Under the pieces are notes generated by a model that saw only the letters and a list, made by a program, of their open reading frames with translations, had not been told where the DNA came from and searched no databases. A DNA stretch of 64,000 bases. Source: Paraburkholderia tropica. Its GTDB lineage: Bacteria; Pseudomonadota; Gammaproteobacteria; Burkholderiales; Burkholderiaceae. Positions 36,007 to 44,709 of the stretch are shown in pieces. The stretch lies in contig NZ_CAJZAR010000031.1 in assembly GCF_914484835.1 (NCBI RefSeq), positions 205,022 to 269,021 of the forward strand. Reading direction: 5' to 3'. Numbering within the stretch: position 1 is the stretch's first letter; each line of letters begins with the position of its first letter. The position numbers and the translations under genes were made by a program.

Positions 36007-38508
36007 ATGACGTCACCGCAACCCAAGCCCCGCGGCCCCGGCCGCACACTCGCCAAGATCTTCGCATGGCTCGTCGCGATTGTGGTCGTGCTCATCGCCG
36101 CGCTCGCCGTCTTTATCTACACCTTCGACTGGAATCGCGCCAAGCCCTACGTCAACGAGAAAGTGACGGAGGCGATCGGGCGTCCGTTCGCGATCGTCGG
36201 CGATCTGAAGGTGGGCTGGCGCCGTCCGCCCGGCGAAACGGGGTGGCGCGCGTGGGTGCCCTGGCCGCGTTTTTCGGCGGCGCAGATCGAAGTGGCCAAT
36301 CCCGACTGGGCGAAGTCGCCGCACTTCGCGACGCTCGACGAAATCGACTTCGAAGTGGCCGTGCTGCCGCTGCTCGCGCACGACATCGTGATTCCGGCCA
36401 TCAATCTCGTGAATCCGACCGTCGACGTCGAACGGCTCGCCGATGGCCGCAACAACTGGACCTTCAAGCTGCCCGCATCGAGCGGGCCGTCGACGTGGAA
36501 ACTCAATCTGCATGACATCACCTTCGGCAGCGGCAATATCGCGGTCAGCGACCAGCAGACCAAAACCGAGGTGAAGATGGTCGTGAGCCTGCTCGGCCAG
36601 GGCATTCCGATCGGCAAGGTGATGGAGGAGCAGGAAGCGGCTTCGCGGCAGGGTTCGGCGCAGGTGATCGGCAAGGCGGGCGCGAACCGGCTCGCGCAGC
36701 AGGCCGAGAAGCAGCAGGCGTCCGAGGCGGCGGCCGCGAGCGAAGCGGCGGCGAGTGGGGCTAATGCCACGAGTGCCACGAGCATGGCTTCGGTCGCTAG
36801 CGCGGTTTCCACGGCATCGGCTGCCGCCGACGCCAGCGCCGCTTCCCAGGGCATCGGTTCGAAGCTCGCCGCGGTCGGTGCGAGCGCCGCGAGCAACGCG
36901 AATGCGGCCGCGGGCGGCACGAGCAGCGAGCCGTTGTACGCGATCGGCTGGACCATCAAAGGCTCGTACAACAAGACCGCGCTCTCGGGCGAAGGCAAGC
37001 TCGGCGGCGTGCTCGCGCTGCAAAACGCACGTCATCCGTTCCCGGTGCAGGCCGATGTGCGTGTCGGCGACATGCACATCGCGCTGGTCGGCACCGTGAC
37101 CGATCCGGCGCATCTGGCCGCCGTCGATCTGCGCCTCTGGCTCCAGGGCCAAAGCATGGCGCATCTCTACAACCTGACCGGCGTGACGCTGCCCGAAACG
37201 CCGCCATACGCGACCGAAGGGCGCTTCGTCGGCCAGTTCCGCAAGGGCGCGAGCGTGTTCCGCTACGAGAAGTTCACGGGCCGCGTGGGCGGCAGCGACC
37301 TCAACGGCACGCTCGTCTATACGCAGCGCGATCCGCGTCCGCTGCTGTCGGGCGAACTCGTTTCGAACCTGCTGCAATTCTCCGATCTCGCGCCGATCAT
37401 CGGCGCGGACAGCAAGGCGAGCAAGGCCAAACGCGGCGACACCGTGCAGCAGCCCGCCGACCGCGTGCTTCCGGTCGAGCCCTTCAAGACCGACCGCTGG
37501 AACGCCATCGACGCCGACGTGAAGTTCACGGGCCGTCACATCATCAAGCAAGGTAGCCTGCCGATTCAGGACCTCTACACGCACGTGACGATGACCAACG
37601 GCGTGCTCGACTTCGAGCCGCTGCAATTCGGCGTCGCGGGCGGCACCTTCGCCACGCGTCTGTCGCTCGACGGCAGCGGCGCGCCGCTCAAGGCGCGCGG
37701 CACGGTGGAGGCGCGTCATCTGAAGCTCAAGCAGCTGTTCCCGGGCGTCAAGTCGATGCAGCAGGCGCTCGGCGAGATCAACGGCGACGCCTCGCTGTCC
37801 GCGACCGGCAATTCGCCCGCGGCGCTCGCTTCGACCTCGAACGGCGAGATCAAGGCGCTCGTCACGCAAGGCACGATCAGCCGTCTGCTGATGGAGGCGG
37901 CGGGGCTGAACGTGGCGAACGTGGTCTACGAGAAGCTGTTCGGCAACCGCGACGTCAATATCAATTGCGCGGCCGCCGATTTCGTGGCGACCAACGGCGT
38001 GGTGAATCCGCGCGTGTTCGCGCTCGATACCGACGACGCGGTGATCGACATCGACGGCCCGATCGATCTGCGCGACGAATCGATGGATATGAAGGTGCAT
38101 CCGCACACGAAGGGCTTCCGCATCTTTTCGCTGCGCTCGCCGCTGTACGTGAAGGGCACGTTCAAGAATCCGCACGTGGGCGTGGATGCGGCAGCGCTCG
38201 CACTGCGCGGCGGCGCGATGATCGGCCTCGGCTTGATCAACCCGTTCGCGGCGCTGATCCCGCTGATCGCGCCGAGCAACAACAAGCCGCTGCCGTGCGC
38301 GCAACTGTTCGCGCAGATCCGCGAGCATCCGGTGGCGCCGCCGCCGGGGCAGAAGATGCGCGCGCCGGCGCCCGCGAAGGGCACGGGCGGTTCGGGCAGC
38401 AAGGGCGGGGAGAAGGGTGCGGCGCAGCCCGCTACGGCGCCTGACTCGCGGTCCGGCTCGCAGGCTGCCTCGCAGCCGGGCATGCAGGCGCTCTACAAGG
38501 GAAGCTGA
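36007..38508 (+). CDS. AsmA family protein
   Basis: An 833-residue envelope protein with one N-terminal membrane segment (about 18-40) and a long periplasmic part, the layout of AsmA/YhdP-type proteins implicated in lipid transport or outer-membrane homeostasis. The N-terminal AsmA domain contains YVNEKVTEAIGRPFAIVGDL. The C-terminal AsmA_2 domain (about 560-760) contains NGEIKALVTQGTISRLLMEA and DGPIDLRDESMDMKVHP. Residues about 236-306 are an Ala/Ser-rich low-complexity insert. The tail after 780 is Pro/Gly/Ala-rich. A GTG two codons upstream is an alternative start. A strong terminator follows. Confidence 0.9.
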   Translation: MTSPQPKPRGPGRTLAKIFAWLVAIVVVLIAALAVFIYTFDWNRAKPYVNEKVTEAIGRPFAIVGDLKVGWRRPPGETGWRAWVPWPRFSAAQIEVANPDWAKSPHFATLDEIDFEVAVLPLLAHDIVIPAINLVNPTVDVERLADGRNNWTFKLPASSGPSTWKLNLHDITFGSGNIAVSDQQTKTEVKMVVSLLGQGIPIGKVMEEQEAASRQGSAQVIGKAGANRLAQQAEKQQASEAAAASEAAASGANATSATSMASVASAVSTASAAADASAASQGIGSKLAAVGASAASNANAAAGGTSSEPLYAIGWTIKGSYNKTALSGEGKLGGVLALQNARHPFPVQADVRVGDMHIALVGTVTDPAHLAAVDLRLWLQGQSMAHLYNLTGVTLPETPPYATEGRFVGQFRKGASVFRYEKFTGRVGGSDLNGTLVYTQRDPRPLLSGELVSNLLQFSDLAPIIGADSKASKAKRGDTVQQPADRVLPVEPFKTDRWNAIDADVKFTGRHIIKQGSLPIQDLYTHVTMTNGVLDFEPLQFGVAGGTFATRLSLDGSGAPLKARGTVEARHLKLKQLFPGVKSMQQALGEINGDASLSATGNSPAALASTSNGEIKALVTQGTISRLLMEAAGLNVANVVYEKLFGNRDVNINCAAADFVATNGVVNPRVFALDTDDAVIDIDGPIDLRDESMDMKVHPHTKGFRIFSLRSPLYVKGTFKNPHVGVDAAALALRGGAMIGLGLINPFAALIPLIAPSNNKPLPCAQLFAQIREHPVAPPPGQKMRAPAPAKGTGGSGSKGGEKGAAQPATAPDSRSGSQAASQPGMQALYKGS

Positions 38509-38584
38509 CAGGAACGCTGACAAGCAAGCTGACAAGCCAGCCGAACACGCAAGCCGAACGCTCGTTCAGGCGAGCGCCCATGCG

Positions 38585-38617
38585 AAAACGCCCGGCGGGA
38601 ATGCCGGGCGTTTTTTT
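38585..38617 (+). terminator. Intrinsic terminator after the AsmA-family gene
   Basis: CGCCCGGC pairs with GCCGGGCG around a six-base loop, with four As before and seven Ts after the stem. It can serve the AsmA gene and, read from the other side, the convergent hypothetical gene. Confidence 0.9.
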
Positions 38618-38627
38618 CGGGTGGAAC

Positions 38628-39080
38628 TCAGCGCAACTGACGCGGCGCCGGATCGCCGGGCGCGTCCTGACGGCGCGTCGCGCGCCGCGAAGCCGCGCCG
38701 GGTTGCGTCCCGCCGAACTCGGGCAGGATGCGGGCGCGCGCACGGCTCGCGAAAATCAGGAACCCGAAACCGTCGGCCTCATACCAGTAGCCGCCGTTTT
38801 CCAGTCCCTCGATCGGCTGCTCGAGCGCATGCGCGATGGATTCGATGCAGCGCCTGCGCAATTCGCTCGTGGCGGGATAGGGCGGCTGCGCGCCGCGCAC
38901 GCAACAGAGCAGCACGTCGAGCCCCGGCAGCACGTGTGCATAGAGCACCGGCTCGTCCTGGGCGCGCGCACGCGCGATCTTGGTGTCGAGTTGACCGAAC
39001 GGTTTGAAGTGGTTCAGTACGGCGAGAAACGACTCGTCGCCATCCAACTTGACGCGTTTTCGCTTTTTCGGGAAGGACAT
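38628..39080 (-). CDS. Conserved-looking hypothetical protein
   Basis: A 150-residue protein starting MSFPKKRKRVKLDGDESFLA. The first 12 residues are very basic. The rest is a compact alpha/beta-type sequence with two cysteines in VLLCCVRGAQ, the segment IAHALEQPIEGLENGGYWY and an Arg-rich tail after about residue 120. No signal peptide or membrane segment is seen. I do not recognise the family. The frame is open 114 bp upstream, but this ATG is preferred because of the CAGGCGA ahead of it and the composition change. It shares a 377-bp spacer with the divergent phosphorelay operon. Confidence 0.65.
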   Translation of the reverse strand: MSFPKKRKRVKLDGDESFLAVLNHFKPFGQLDTKIARARAQDEPVLYAHVLPGLDVLLCCVRGAQPPYPATSELRRRCIESIAHALEQPIEGLENGGYWYEADGFGFLIFASRARARILPEFGGTQPGAASRRATRRQDAPGDPAPRQLR

Positions 39081-39457
39081 AAAAATTCGCCTGAAAAAGG
39101 TGGATTGCAAAACACGCAGCGTTCCCATGCGACCACTCCCGGATTGGTGCGCCGCACGTCGATCCTTCGTAGCATGCCGACCTGTCACAGGCAATCGCCA
39201 TGCCGGACCTCACGTCGCGCTCATGTAGGTATCCCGGCGCTCCTTCGCTTACTTTTGCTCGTCTCCGGTCTCAATAATAGACCTGCATGCGTGCGCGGTG
39301 TGGCGATTTCTCGGGAAATCTCGGGCTTTTCTCATCGCGTCGTGCGTGCTGCCACACACGTTGTCATCTCTTAATTTCACGCCGATAATGTTCTGGCTCT
39401 GGCGCCCGCGGTTAATCAGAAGGCATCTCGCCCAGACCGCCACCGGACCAGACCGTC
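39081..39457. other. 377-bp intergenic region upstream of the phosphorelay operon
   Basis: No credible gene. It is AT-richer than the flanks and contains a good sigma-70 promoter on the plus strand at 39361-39389. I could not place a promoter for the minus-strand hypothetical gene. Confidence 0.6.
39361..39389 (+). promoter_or_regulatory. Sigma-70 promoter of the three-gene phosphorelay operon
   Basis: TTGTCA (39361-39366) and GATAAT (39384-39389) each match consensus at five of six positions, with an ideal 17-bp spacer. The start of the histidine kinase gene lies 69 bp downstream of the -10. This is the best-looking promoter in the window. Confidence 0.65.
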
Positions 39458-41140
39458 ATGAAACTCTTCGCCAAGGGGCTTCTGCTGATCGCGATTCCCA
39501 GCGCCATCGAACTGGCGCTGCTCGGCGTCGTGTTCGACACGCAAGGCAAGACCGCGCAGGCCGCGCGCAGCGCCGACAACAGCAAGCAGATTCTCTGGCA
39601 AGCCACCAGTCTCCTCGATCCGCTGCTGCGCGAAGCCGCGCGCGTGCGCACCGCGATCGTGCTCGAAGATGCCTCGTTCATCGACCGCCGCGCCGTCTGG
39701 ACCGAATTCTCCGATCGCGTCTCGCTGCTCGCGCACATGGTCAACGACAACCCGCAACAGCACGCGCGCGTCGAGCGCATCCGCGCCCACGCGCGGGCGT
39801 GGCGCGCGCGCTGCGCCGAGGTCGCCGACGCCTTGCGCGAAGGCCGCGCCGAGACGATGGTGCGCGCGGCCGGCGACGGCATGCCGCCCGAGATCGACGC
39901 GGTGCGCAGCGAACTGGCCGCCTTTATCGCCGACGAAAGCCGCCTCGACGAAGCGCGCAGCGCATCGCTGCGCGAGACGCGCGAGCGCCAGCAGGATGCG
40001 CTGATCGTCGCCGTGGTCGGCTCGATGCTGATCTGGGGCGCGACGGCGTGGGCGTTCGCGCGCAACGTCGGCAAGCGGCTCGCGGCGCTCGGCGCGAACG
40101 TGGAGCGGCTCAGCGTGGGCGCGCCGCTCGCGCAGCCGCTCGCGGGCGACGACGAAATCGCCGCGCTCGACACGGTGCTCAATCAGACCAGCCGCCGTCT
40201 GCGCGCGGCCGATCGCGAGCAGGCCGCGCTCAAGCTCCAGTTGCAGGCGCGCGCCGCCGATCTCGCGACGGCCAACGACAATCTGCGCCAGGAGAGTCAG
40301 GACACCGAGATGTTCATCTACAGCGTCTCGCATGATCTGCGCTCGCCGCTCGTCAATCTGCAGGGTTTTTCGAAGGAGTTGCAGGTGTCGTGCGAGGAAC
40401 TGCGCACGCGCATCGATGCGGCGGGGCTGCCCGAAAGCGAGCACGCGCGCATGGTCGAAGTGCTCGACGGCGACGTGGACGAATCGCTGCAATTCCTGCG
40501 CCAGGCGGTCGCGCGCGCGGCGGCGATCATCGACGCGCTGCTGCGCATGTCGCGCGCGGGGCGCCTCGAATACCGCTGGCAGCGCGTGAACGTGGCGCGC
40601 ATCGTCGAGCGCGCGCTCGCGGGGCTCGCGGCCGGGCTCACGCAGCGCGCGCAGATCGACGTGCTCGACCTGCCGCCCGCGTGGGGCGATCCGGCTGCGC
40701 TCGAGGAAATCTTCGGCAACCTGATCGACAACGCCTTGCGCCATCTCGATCCGGCGCGGCCGGGGCAACTGGAAATCGGTGCGCTCGACGCGTTCGCGAG
40801 TGTCGACAGTGCAGCCGAAAAACCGCTGGAAAAATCGGCGGAAAACGCAGCAGAAAGCGCAGCGGAAAACGCGCGCGATGCGTCGCGCATGTCCGGCGGA
40901 CATACGCGGACTTATTATGTGCGCGACAATGGCATCGGCATTCCGGCGGCGTATTTGCCGAAGCTGTTTCGCGCTTTTCAGCGTCTGCACGGTGGCGAAT
41001 CGGCGGGTCAGGGCACCGGGCTCGCGCTCGCGCGCCGCATCGCCGAACGCCACGGCGGGCGCTTGTGGGTGGAGTCGACGGAAGGCGCGGGCTCGACCTT
41101 CTTCGTCGCGCTGCCCGATGCGCCAATGCGGCAGGCATGA
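39458..41140 (+). CDS. Sensor histidine kinase with CHASE3-like input
   Basis: A 560-residue membrane kinase. Two membrane segments (about 5-27 and 182-201) flank a helical periplasmic sensor resembling CHASE3. A HAMP-like linker (about 202-255) and a coiled coil lead to the dimerisation helix with His292 in FIYSVSHDLRSPL, the form seen in bacteriophytochrome-type kinases. The ATP-binding domain has the N box (FGNLIDNALRH, 419-429), the G1 box (RDNGIGIP, 489-496) and the G2 box (GQGTGLAL, 518-525). Between the N and G1 boxes lies an insert of about 38 residues with a four-residue repeat. It is the first gene of a three-gene operon with two receivers. Confidence 0.9.
   Translation: MKLFAKGLLLIAIPSAIELALLGVVFDTQGKTAQAARSADNSKQILWQATSLLDPLLREAARVRTAIVLEDASFIDRRAVWTEFSDRVSLLAHMVNDNPQQHARVERIRAHARAWRARCAEVADALREGRAETMVRAAGDGMPPEIDAVRSELAAFIADESRLDEARSASLRETRERQQDALIVAVVGSMLIWGATAWAFARNVGKRLAALGANVERLSVGAPLAQPLAGDDEIAALDTVLNQTSRRLRAADREQAALKLQLQARAADLATANDNLRQESQDTEMFIYSVSHDLRSPLVNLQGFSKELQVSCEELRTRIDAAGLPESEHARMVEVLDGDVDESLQFLRQAVARAAAIIDALLRMSRAGRLEYRWQRVNVARIVERALAGLAAGLTQRAQIDVLDLPPAWGDPAALEEIFGNLIDNALRHLDPARPGQLEIGALDAFASVDSAAEKPLEKSAENAAESAAENARDASRMSGGHTRTYYVRDNGIGIPAAYLPKLFRAFQRLHGGESAGQGTGLALARRIAERHGGRLWVESTEGAGSTFFVALPDAPMRQA
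40811..40870 (+). repeat. In-frame 12-bp tandem repeat inside the histidine kinase gene
   Basis: Five 12-bp units encode AAEK, PLEK, SAEN, AAES and AAEN (residues 452-471), with Glu at every fourth position. The units lie in the ATP-binding domain, between the N box and the G1 box. Copies are imperfect. Confidence 0.8.
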
Positions 41141-41233
41141 ACAGTCCGGCACGCAGTCACATCCGAGCCGAAAAACAGCACGCGAACAGCGCGCAATCAA
41201 TCGATAACGCATCAGAAAACGGTGGAGAGCGGG

Positions 41234-41953
41234 ATGACACGCGGGGAGCAGGCGGGGGAAGGCGCGCAGGCGCAGGCGGGCGTCCGGCCGGACGTCGCGT
41301 CAACGGAGCCGGCGGTATCGGCAAATTCAACGGTCCATCCGGCGATGCATTCGGCTATCCATCCGCCGGCACATCCCGAGGCGGATCCCGCGTCAAAGCC
41401 CGCATCGATGGAACCCGCCGCGCACGAACCGCGCCCGTCGCGCGCGCAGCGTGTGGCGCTGCCGGGCGAGCGCGTGAGCATCGTGCTGATCGAAGACGAC
41501 GACGGCCACGCCACGCTGGTCGAGCGCAACCTGCGCCGCTCGGGGGTGTCGAACGACTTCCTGCGCTTTTGCGACGGCCAGGAAGCGCTCGATTATTTTT
41601 TCGGCGCACCAGGCGGCGAGACGCCGGGCGGCACGTCGCTCGCGACGGCGCGCTATCCGTCACGCGAGGCGCTGGCGAATTTCGTCGTGCTGCTCGATCT
41701 GCGCATGCCGCGCGTCGACGGCTTCGAGGTGCTGCGGCGTTTGAAGGCCGATCCGTCCACGGCGACCGTGCCCGTGATCGTGCTCACGACCACTGACGAT
41801 CCGCGCGAGATCGAGCGCTGCTACGAGCTGGGCTGCAACGTCTATATCACGAAGCCGGTCGAATACGACGCGTTCATCGAAGCGGTGCGCCGGCTCGGAT
41901 TTTTTCTGCAAGTCGTGAAGCTGCCGCCGGGGCATCGCTTTTCACGCGCCTGA
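41234..41953 (+). CDS. Rcp1-type response regulator with long N-terminal extension
   Basis: A 239-residue single-domain response regulator. The receiver spans about 80-225, with acidic pocket residues Glu87, Asp88 and Asp89, phospho-acceptor Asp155 in LLDLRMPRVDGFEV, and Lys207 in YITKPVE. There is no output domain, so it most likely passes phosphate on or acts by protein contact. Such proteins usually have about 150 residues. Here residues 1-78 are an extra disordered Ala/Pro/His-rich leader with a four-residue His-containing repeat. The ATG is chosen because GGAG lies six bases upstream; a GTG four codons earlier is possible. It lies 93 bp after the kinase gene. Confidence 0.9.
   Translation: MTRGEQAGEGAQAQAGVRPDVASTEPAVSANSTVHPAMHSAIHPPAHPEADPASKPASMEPAAHEPRPSRAQRVALPGERVSIVLIEDDDGHATLVERNLRRSGVSNDFLRFCDGQEALDYFFGAPGGETPGGTSLATARYPSREALANFVVLLDLRMPRVDGFEVLRRLKADPSTATVPVIVLTTTDDPREIERCYELGCNVYITKPVEYDAFIEAVRRLGFFLQVVKLPPGHRFSRA
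41333..41380 (+). repeat. In-frame 12-bp tandem repeat inside the response regulator gene
   Basis: Four 12-bp units encode VHPA, MHSA, IHPP and AHPE (residues 34-49), placing a histidine every four residues. It lies in the disordered leader ahead of the receiver domain. Confidence 0.75.
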
Positions 41954-42005
41954 TGAGGGTTGGGGGAATGACAAGCTGGAGCCTGTTCCGAGGACCGCGA
42001 CGCGC

Positions 42006-43997
42006 ATGAACGAAGAAGCAACGCTGTTGGCAGGCGCGCATGTGCTCGTCGTCGACGACGACGAAGGCATTCTGCGCCTCGCGCGCAAATCGCTGGTGCG
42101 TGCGGGCGCGCGCGTCGATACCTGTACGAGTGTCGTCGATGCGCGTGACGTGCTCGCGGCGCGCACGCCCGACGTGCTCGTGCTCGACTATCAACTCGAC
42201 GGCGCGGAAACCGGCCTCGACTTTTTCCGCCGTCTGCGCGCCGACGACGTACGCGTGCCGGCCATCCTCGTCACCGGATTCACCGACGAATCGCGTGTGA
42301 TCGCGGCCTTGCGCGCGGGCGTCTCCGACGTGGTGCCGAAGTCGGGCGACTATCTCGACTATCTGCCCGAAGCCGTCGCGCGCGTGCTCTCGCAAGTGAC
42401 CCTGCAGCGCGATTCCGATCAGGCGCTGCTGCTGCGCGACCGCGAGGCGCATTATCGTTCGCTATCCGAAGCATTGCCGCACCTCGTGTTCACCTGCGAC
42501 GCGAGGGGCGATTGCGATTTCCTCTCGAAGCAGTGGTGCGATTACACGGGCCTCGACGCCAATGCCTCGCATGCGCTCGCGTGGCTCGACGCCGTGCATC
42601 CCGACGACCGCGAGGCCATCAGCGCGTCGTGGCTCAAGGCGATCCGCAGCGACAACAGCGAATTCCGGCACGAATTGCGCATACGCCGCCACGATGGCGC
42701 GTATCGCTGGTTCGACACGCGCATCGTGGCGATGCGCGATCCGCGCGGCGGCATCAACAAGTGGTTCGGCAGTTGCACGGACATCCACGCGCAGCGCGAG
42801 TACAACGAGGAGCGCGACCAGTTGCTCGCCTCCGAGCAGGCGGCGCGCCAGGCGGCCGAAGAAGCCAATCGCGCGAAAGACCGCTTTCTCGCGATGCTGT
42901 CGCACGAACTACGCACGCCGCTCACGCCGGTGCTCGCCGGCACGCGTCTGCTCGAACAGATTCCCGGCTTGCCCGAGGCCGCGCGCACGGGTGTGCTAAT
43001 GATCCGCCGCAACATCGAACTCGAAGCGCGCCTGATCGACGATCTGCTCGATCTCACGCGCGTCGCGAACGGCAAGCTGAGTCTCGCGCTCGACGTCGTC
43101 GATGTGCACGAAGTGATCGATGCCGTGCTCGATCTCTTTCACAGCGAAATCCAGATCAAGCAGCAGGACGTGCACGTGGACTTGCGCGCGCAGCATCATT
43201 ACGTGAGCGGCGACCGCGCGCGCATGCAGCAGATGCTCTGGAATCTGGTGCGCAACGCGGCGAAGTTCACGTCGGACGGCGGGCACATTTTCGTGCGTAC
43301 GCGCGACGAGCGCATGCACGTGGTGATCGAGGTGGAGGACACCGGCATCGGCATCGCGCCCGAGCAGATCGGCAAACTCTTTCACGCGTTCGAGCAGGGC
43401 AGCCACAACATGACGCGGCAGTTCGGCGGCCTCGGCCTCGGGCTCGCGGTCACGAAGGCGCTGACCGAGGCGCATGGCGGCACGGTCAGCGCGAAGAGTC
43501 CCGGCACGCATTGCGGCGCGACCTTCACGATCGTGCTGCCCACGGCGGCGCCGGGCGAGGGCGCGGCGCGGCAGGCGGAGCGTGGCGGCGCGTATCATGC
43601 GGGCGCGCTGGACATCCTGCTGATCGAGGATCACGAGGACACGGCCGAGGTCATGTCGCAACTGATCCGCGCGCTCGGTCACGACGTGGCGGTGGCGGTC
43701 AGCGTGGCCGGCGCGCTCGCGCTCACGGCCGCGCGGCGCTTCGATCTGGTGGTCAGCGACATCGGTTTGCCGGACGGCTCGGGCATCGACTTCATCCGCG
43801 CGTTCCGCAAGGAATCGGCGGCGCCCGCTATCGCGCTCACGGGCTTCGGCACCGACGACGACGTGCGCCGCAGCCTCGACGCGGGCTTTACCGCGCATCT
43901 GACCAAGCCGGTCAACTTCGAGCAGCTCGAACGGCTGATCGAGGAGGCTGTCGCGCATCGTGCGACCAGCGCGGATCGGGCGGACAGCGGCGCCTAA
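42006..43997 (+). CDS. Hybrid sensor histidine kinase/response regulator (REC-PAS-HisKA-HATPase-REC)
   Basis: A 663-residue cytoplasmic hybrid kinase. In order it has a receiver (about 12-130, phospho-acceptor Asp61 in LVLDYQLDGAETG), a PAS/PAC domain (about 145-268), a dimerisation helix with His300 in FLAMLSHELRTPLTP, an ATPase domain (about 350-515, with MLWNLVRNAAKF and VEDTGIGIAPEQIGKLF) and a second receiver (533-650, Asp585 in LVVSDIGLPDGSGIDF). No membrane segment is seen, so its signal comes through phosphotransfer or the PAS pocket. It ends the operon at a strong terminator. With the upstream kinase and Rcp1-type regulator it can form a multi-step relay, but no DNA-binding output is encoded here. 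Confidence 0.92.
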   Translation: MNEEATLLAGAHVLVVDDDEGILRLARKSLVRAGARVDTCTSVVDARDVLAARTPDVLVLDYQLDGAETGLDFFRRLRADDVRVPAILVTGFTDESRVIAALRAGVSDVVPKSGDYLDYLPEAVARVLSQVTLQRDSDQALLLRDREAHYRSLSEALPHLVFTCDARGDCDFLSKQWCDYTGLDANASHALAWLDAVHPDDREAISASWLKAIRSDNSEFRHELRIRRHDGAYRWFDTRIVAMRDPRGGINKWFGSCTDIHAQREYNEERDQLLASEQAARQAAEEANRAKDRFLAMLSHELRTPLTPVLAGTRLLEQIPGLPEAARTGVLMIRRNIELEARLIDDLLDLTRVANGKLSLALDVVDVHEVIDAVLDLFHSEIQIKQQDVHVDLRAQHHYVSGDRARMQQMLWNLVRNAAKFTSDGGHIFVRTRDERMHVVIEVEDTGIGIAPEQIGKLFHAFEQGSHNMTRQFGGLGLGLAVTKALTEAHGGTVSAKSPGTHCGATFTIVLPTAAPGEGAARQAERGGAYHAGALDILLIEDHEDTAEVMSQLIRALGHDVAVAVSVAGALALTAARRFDLVVSDIGLPDGSGIDFIRAFRKESAAPAIALTGFGTDDDVRRSLDAGFTAHLTKPVNFEQLERLIEEAVAHRATSADRADSGA

Positions 43998-44002
43998 AAG
44001 CA

Positions 44003-44038
44003 AAAAACCCGCGTGCCCTGACGGCGACGCGGGTTTTT
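44003..44038. terminator. Bidirectional terminator between the phosphorelay operon and mscL
   Basis: AAAAACCCGCGT (44003-44014) pairs with ACGCGGGTTTTT (44027-44038) around a 12-base loop. A and T runs at the two ends serve the convergent operon and mscL transcripts. Confidence 0.85.
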
Positions 44039-44069
44039 GCGGCATGCCGGGGCACGCAGCGGCGCGCGT

Positions 44070-44519
44070 TCAGCGCGGCGTATTCTTCAGCGAATCGCGG
44101 ATCTCGCGCAGCAGCAGCACGTCTTCCGGCGTGGGCGGCGGCTCGGCCGGCGCGGCGGCGGGGTCCGGCTGGCGCAGCTTGTTGATGAACTTCACCATCA
44201 GAAAGATGATGAACGCCAGAATGATGAAGTTGATCAGCACCGTGATGAACGAGCCGTAACCGAACACGGCCACGCCCGCGGTTTGCAGATCCTTGTACGA
44301 ATCGGGATTGCCCTTGAAGGTCTCGGGAATATGCCCGAGGCGCACGAACATGTTCGAGAAATCGAGGCCGCCCGTGACGACGCCGATCACCGGCATGATG
44401 AGGTCTTTCACGACCGAATTAACGATGCTGGAAAACGCACCGCCGATGATCACGCCGACCGCGAGATCCATCACGTTGCCTTTGACGGCGAATTCCTTGA
44501 ATTCCTGAATCATGCTCAT
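44070..44519 (-). CDS. mscL: Large-conductance mechanosensitive channel MscL
   Basis: MscL opens at high membrane tension and releases solutes during osmotic downshock. The 149-residue protein has the N-terminal amphipathic helix ([20 protein letters not shown]), two membrane helices (about 16-45, including [20 protein letters not shown], and 75-100, including [20 protein letters not shown]) and a cytoplasmic helix with the usual Pro/Glu-rich tail. AGGAGAG precedes the start. An in-frame ATG 57 bp upstream would add residues not found in the family. Confidence 0.96.
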   Translation of the reverse strand: MSMIQEFKEFAVKGNVMDLAVGVIIGGAFSSIVNSVVKDLIMPVIGVVTGGLDFSNMFVRLGHIPETFKGNPDSYKDLQTAGVAVFGYGSFITVLINFIILAFIIFLMVKFINKLRQPDPAAAPAEPPPTPEDVLLLREIRDSLKNTPR

Positions 44520-44709
44520 GAGCGGGCTCTCCTCTGGACAGGGCGGCACAGCAGGCCTGGGGACATAACGACACAATGGCGCAATGATAGCGAACGGCCC
44601 CGCGATGCGGTAGCAATTTGACAGTTCCTGACGTTCGGCTGCTTGCGGGCGTTACGGGCCATGCGGTAATGCACGCAGCGTGCCCGGCTGCGTTTTTCGG
44701 CTGGCGCGT

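Noticed and set aside
36013..38535. Long open frame on the minus strand opposite the AsmA-family gene
   Set aside because: Composition is Arg/His-rich with no motif, and the AsmA protein on the other strand is convincing.
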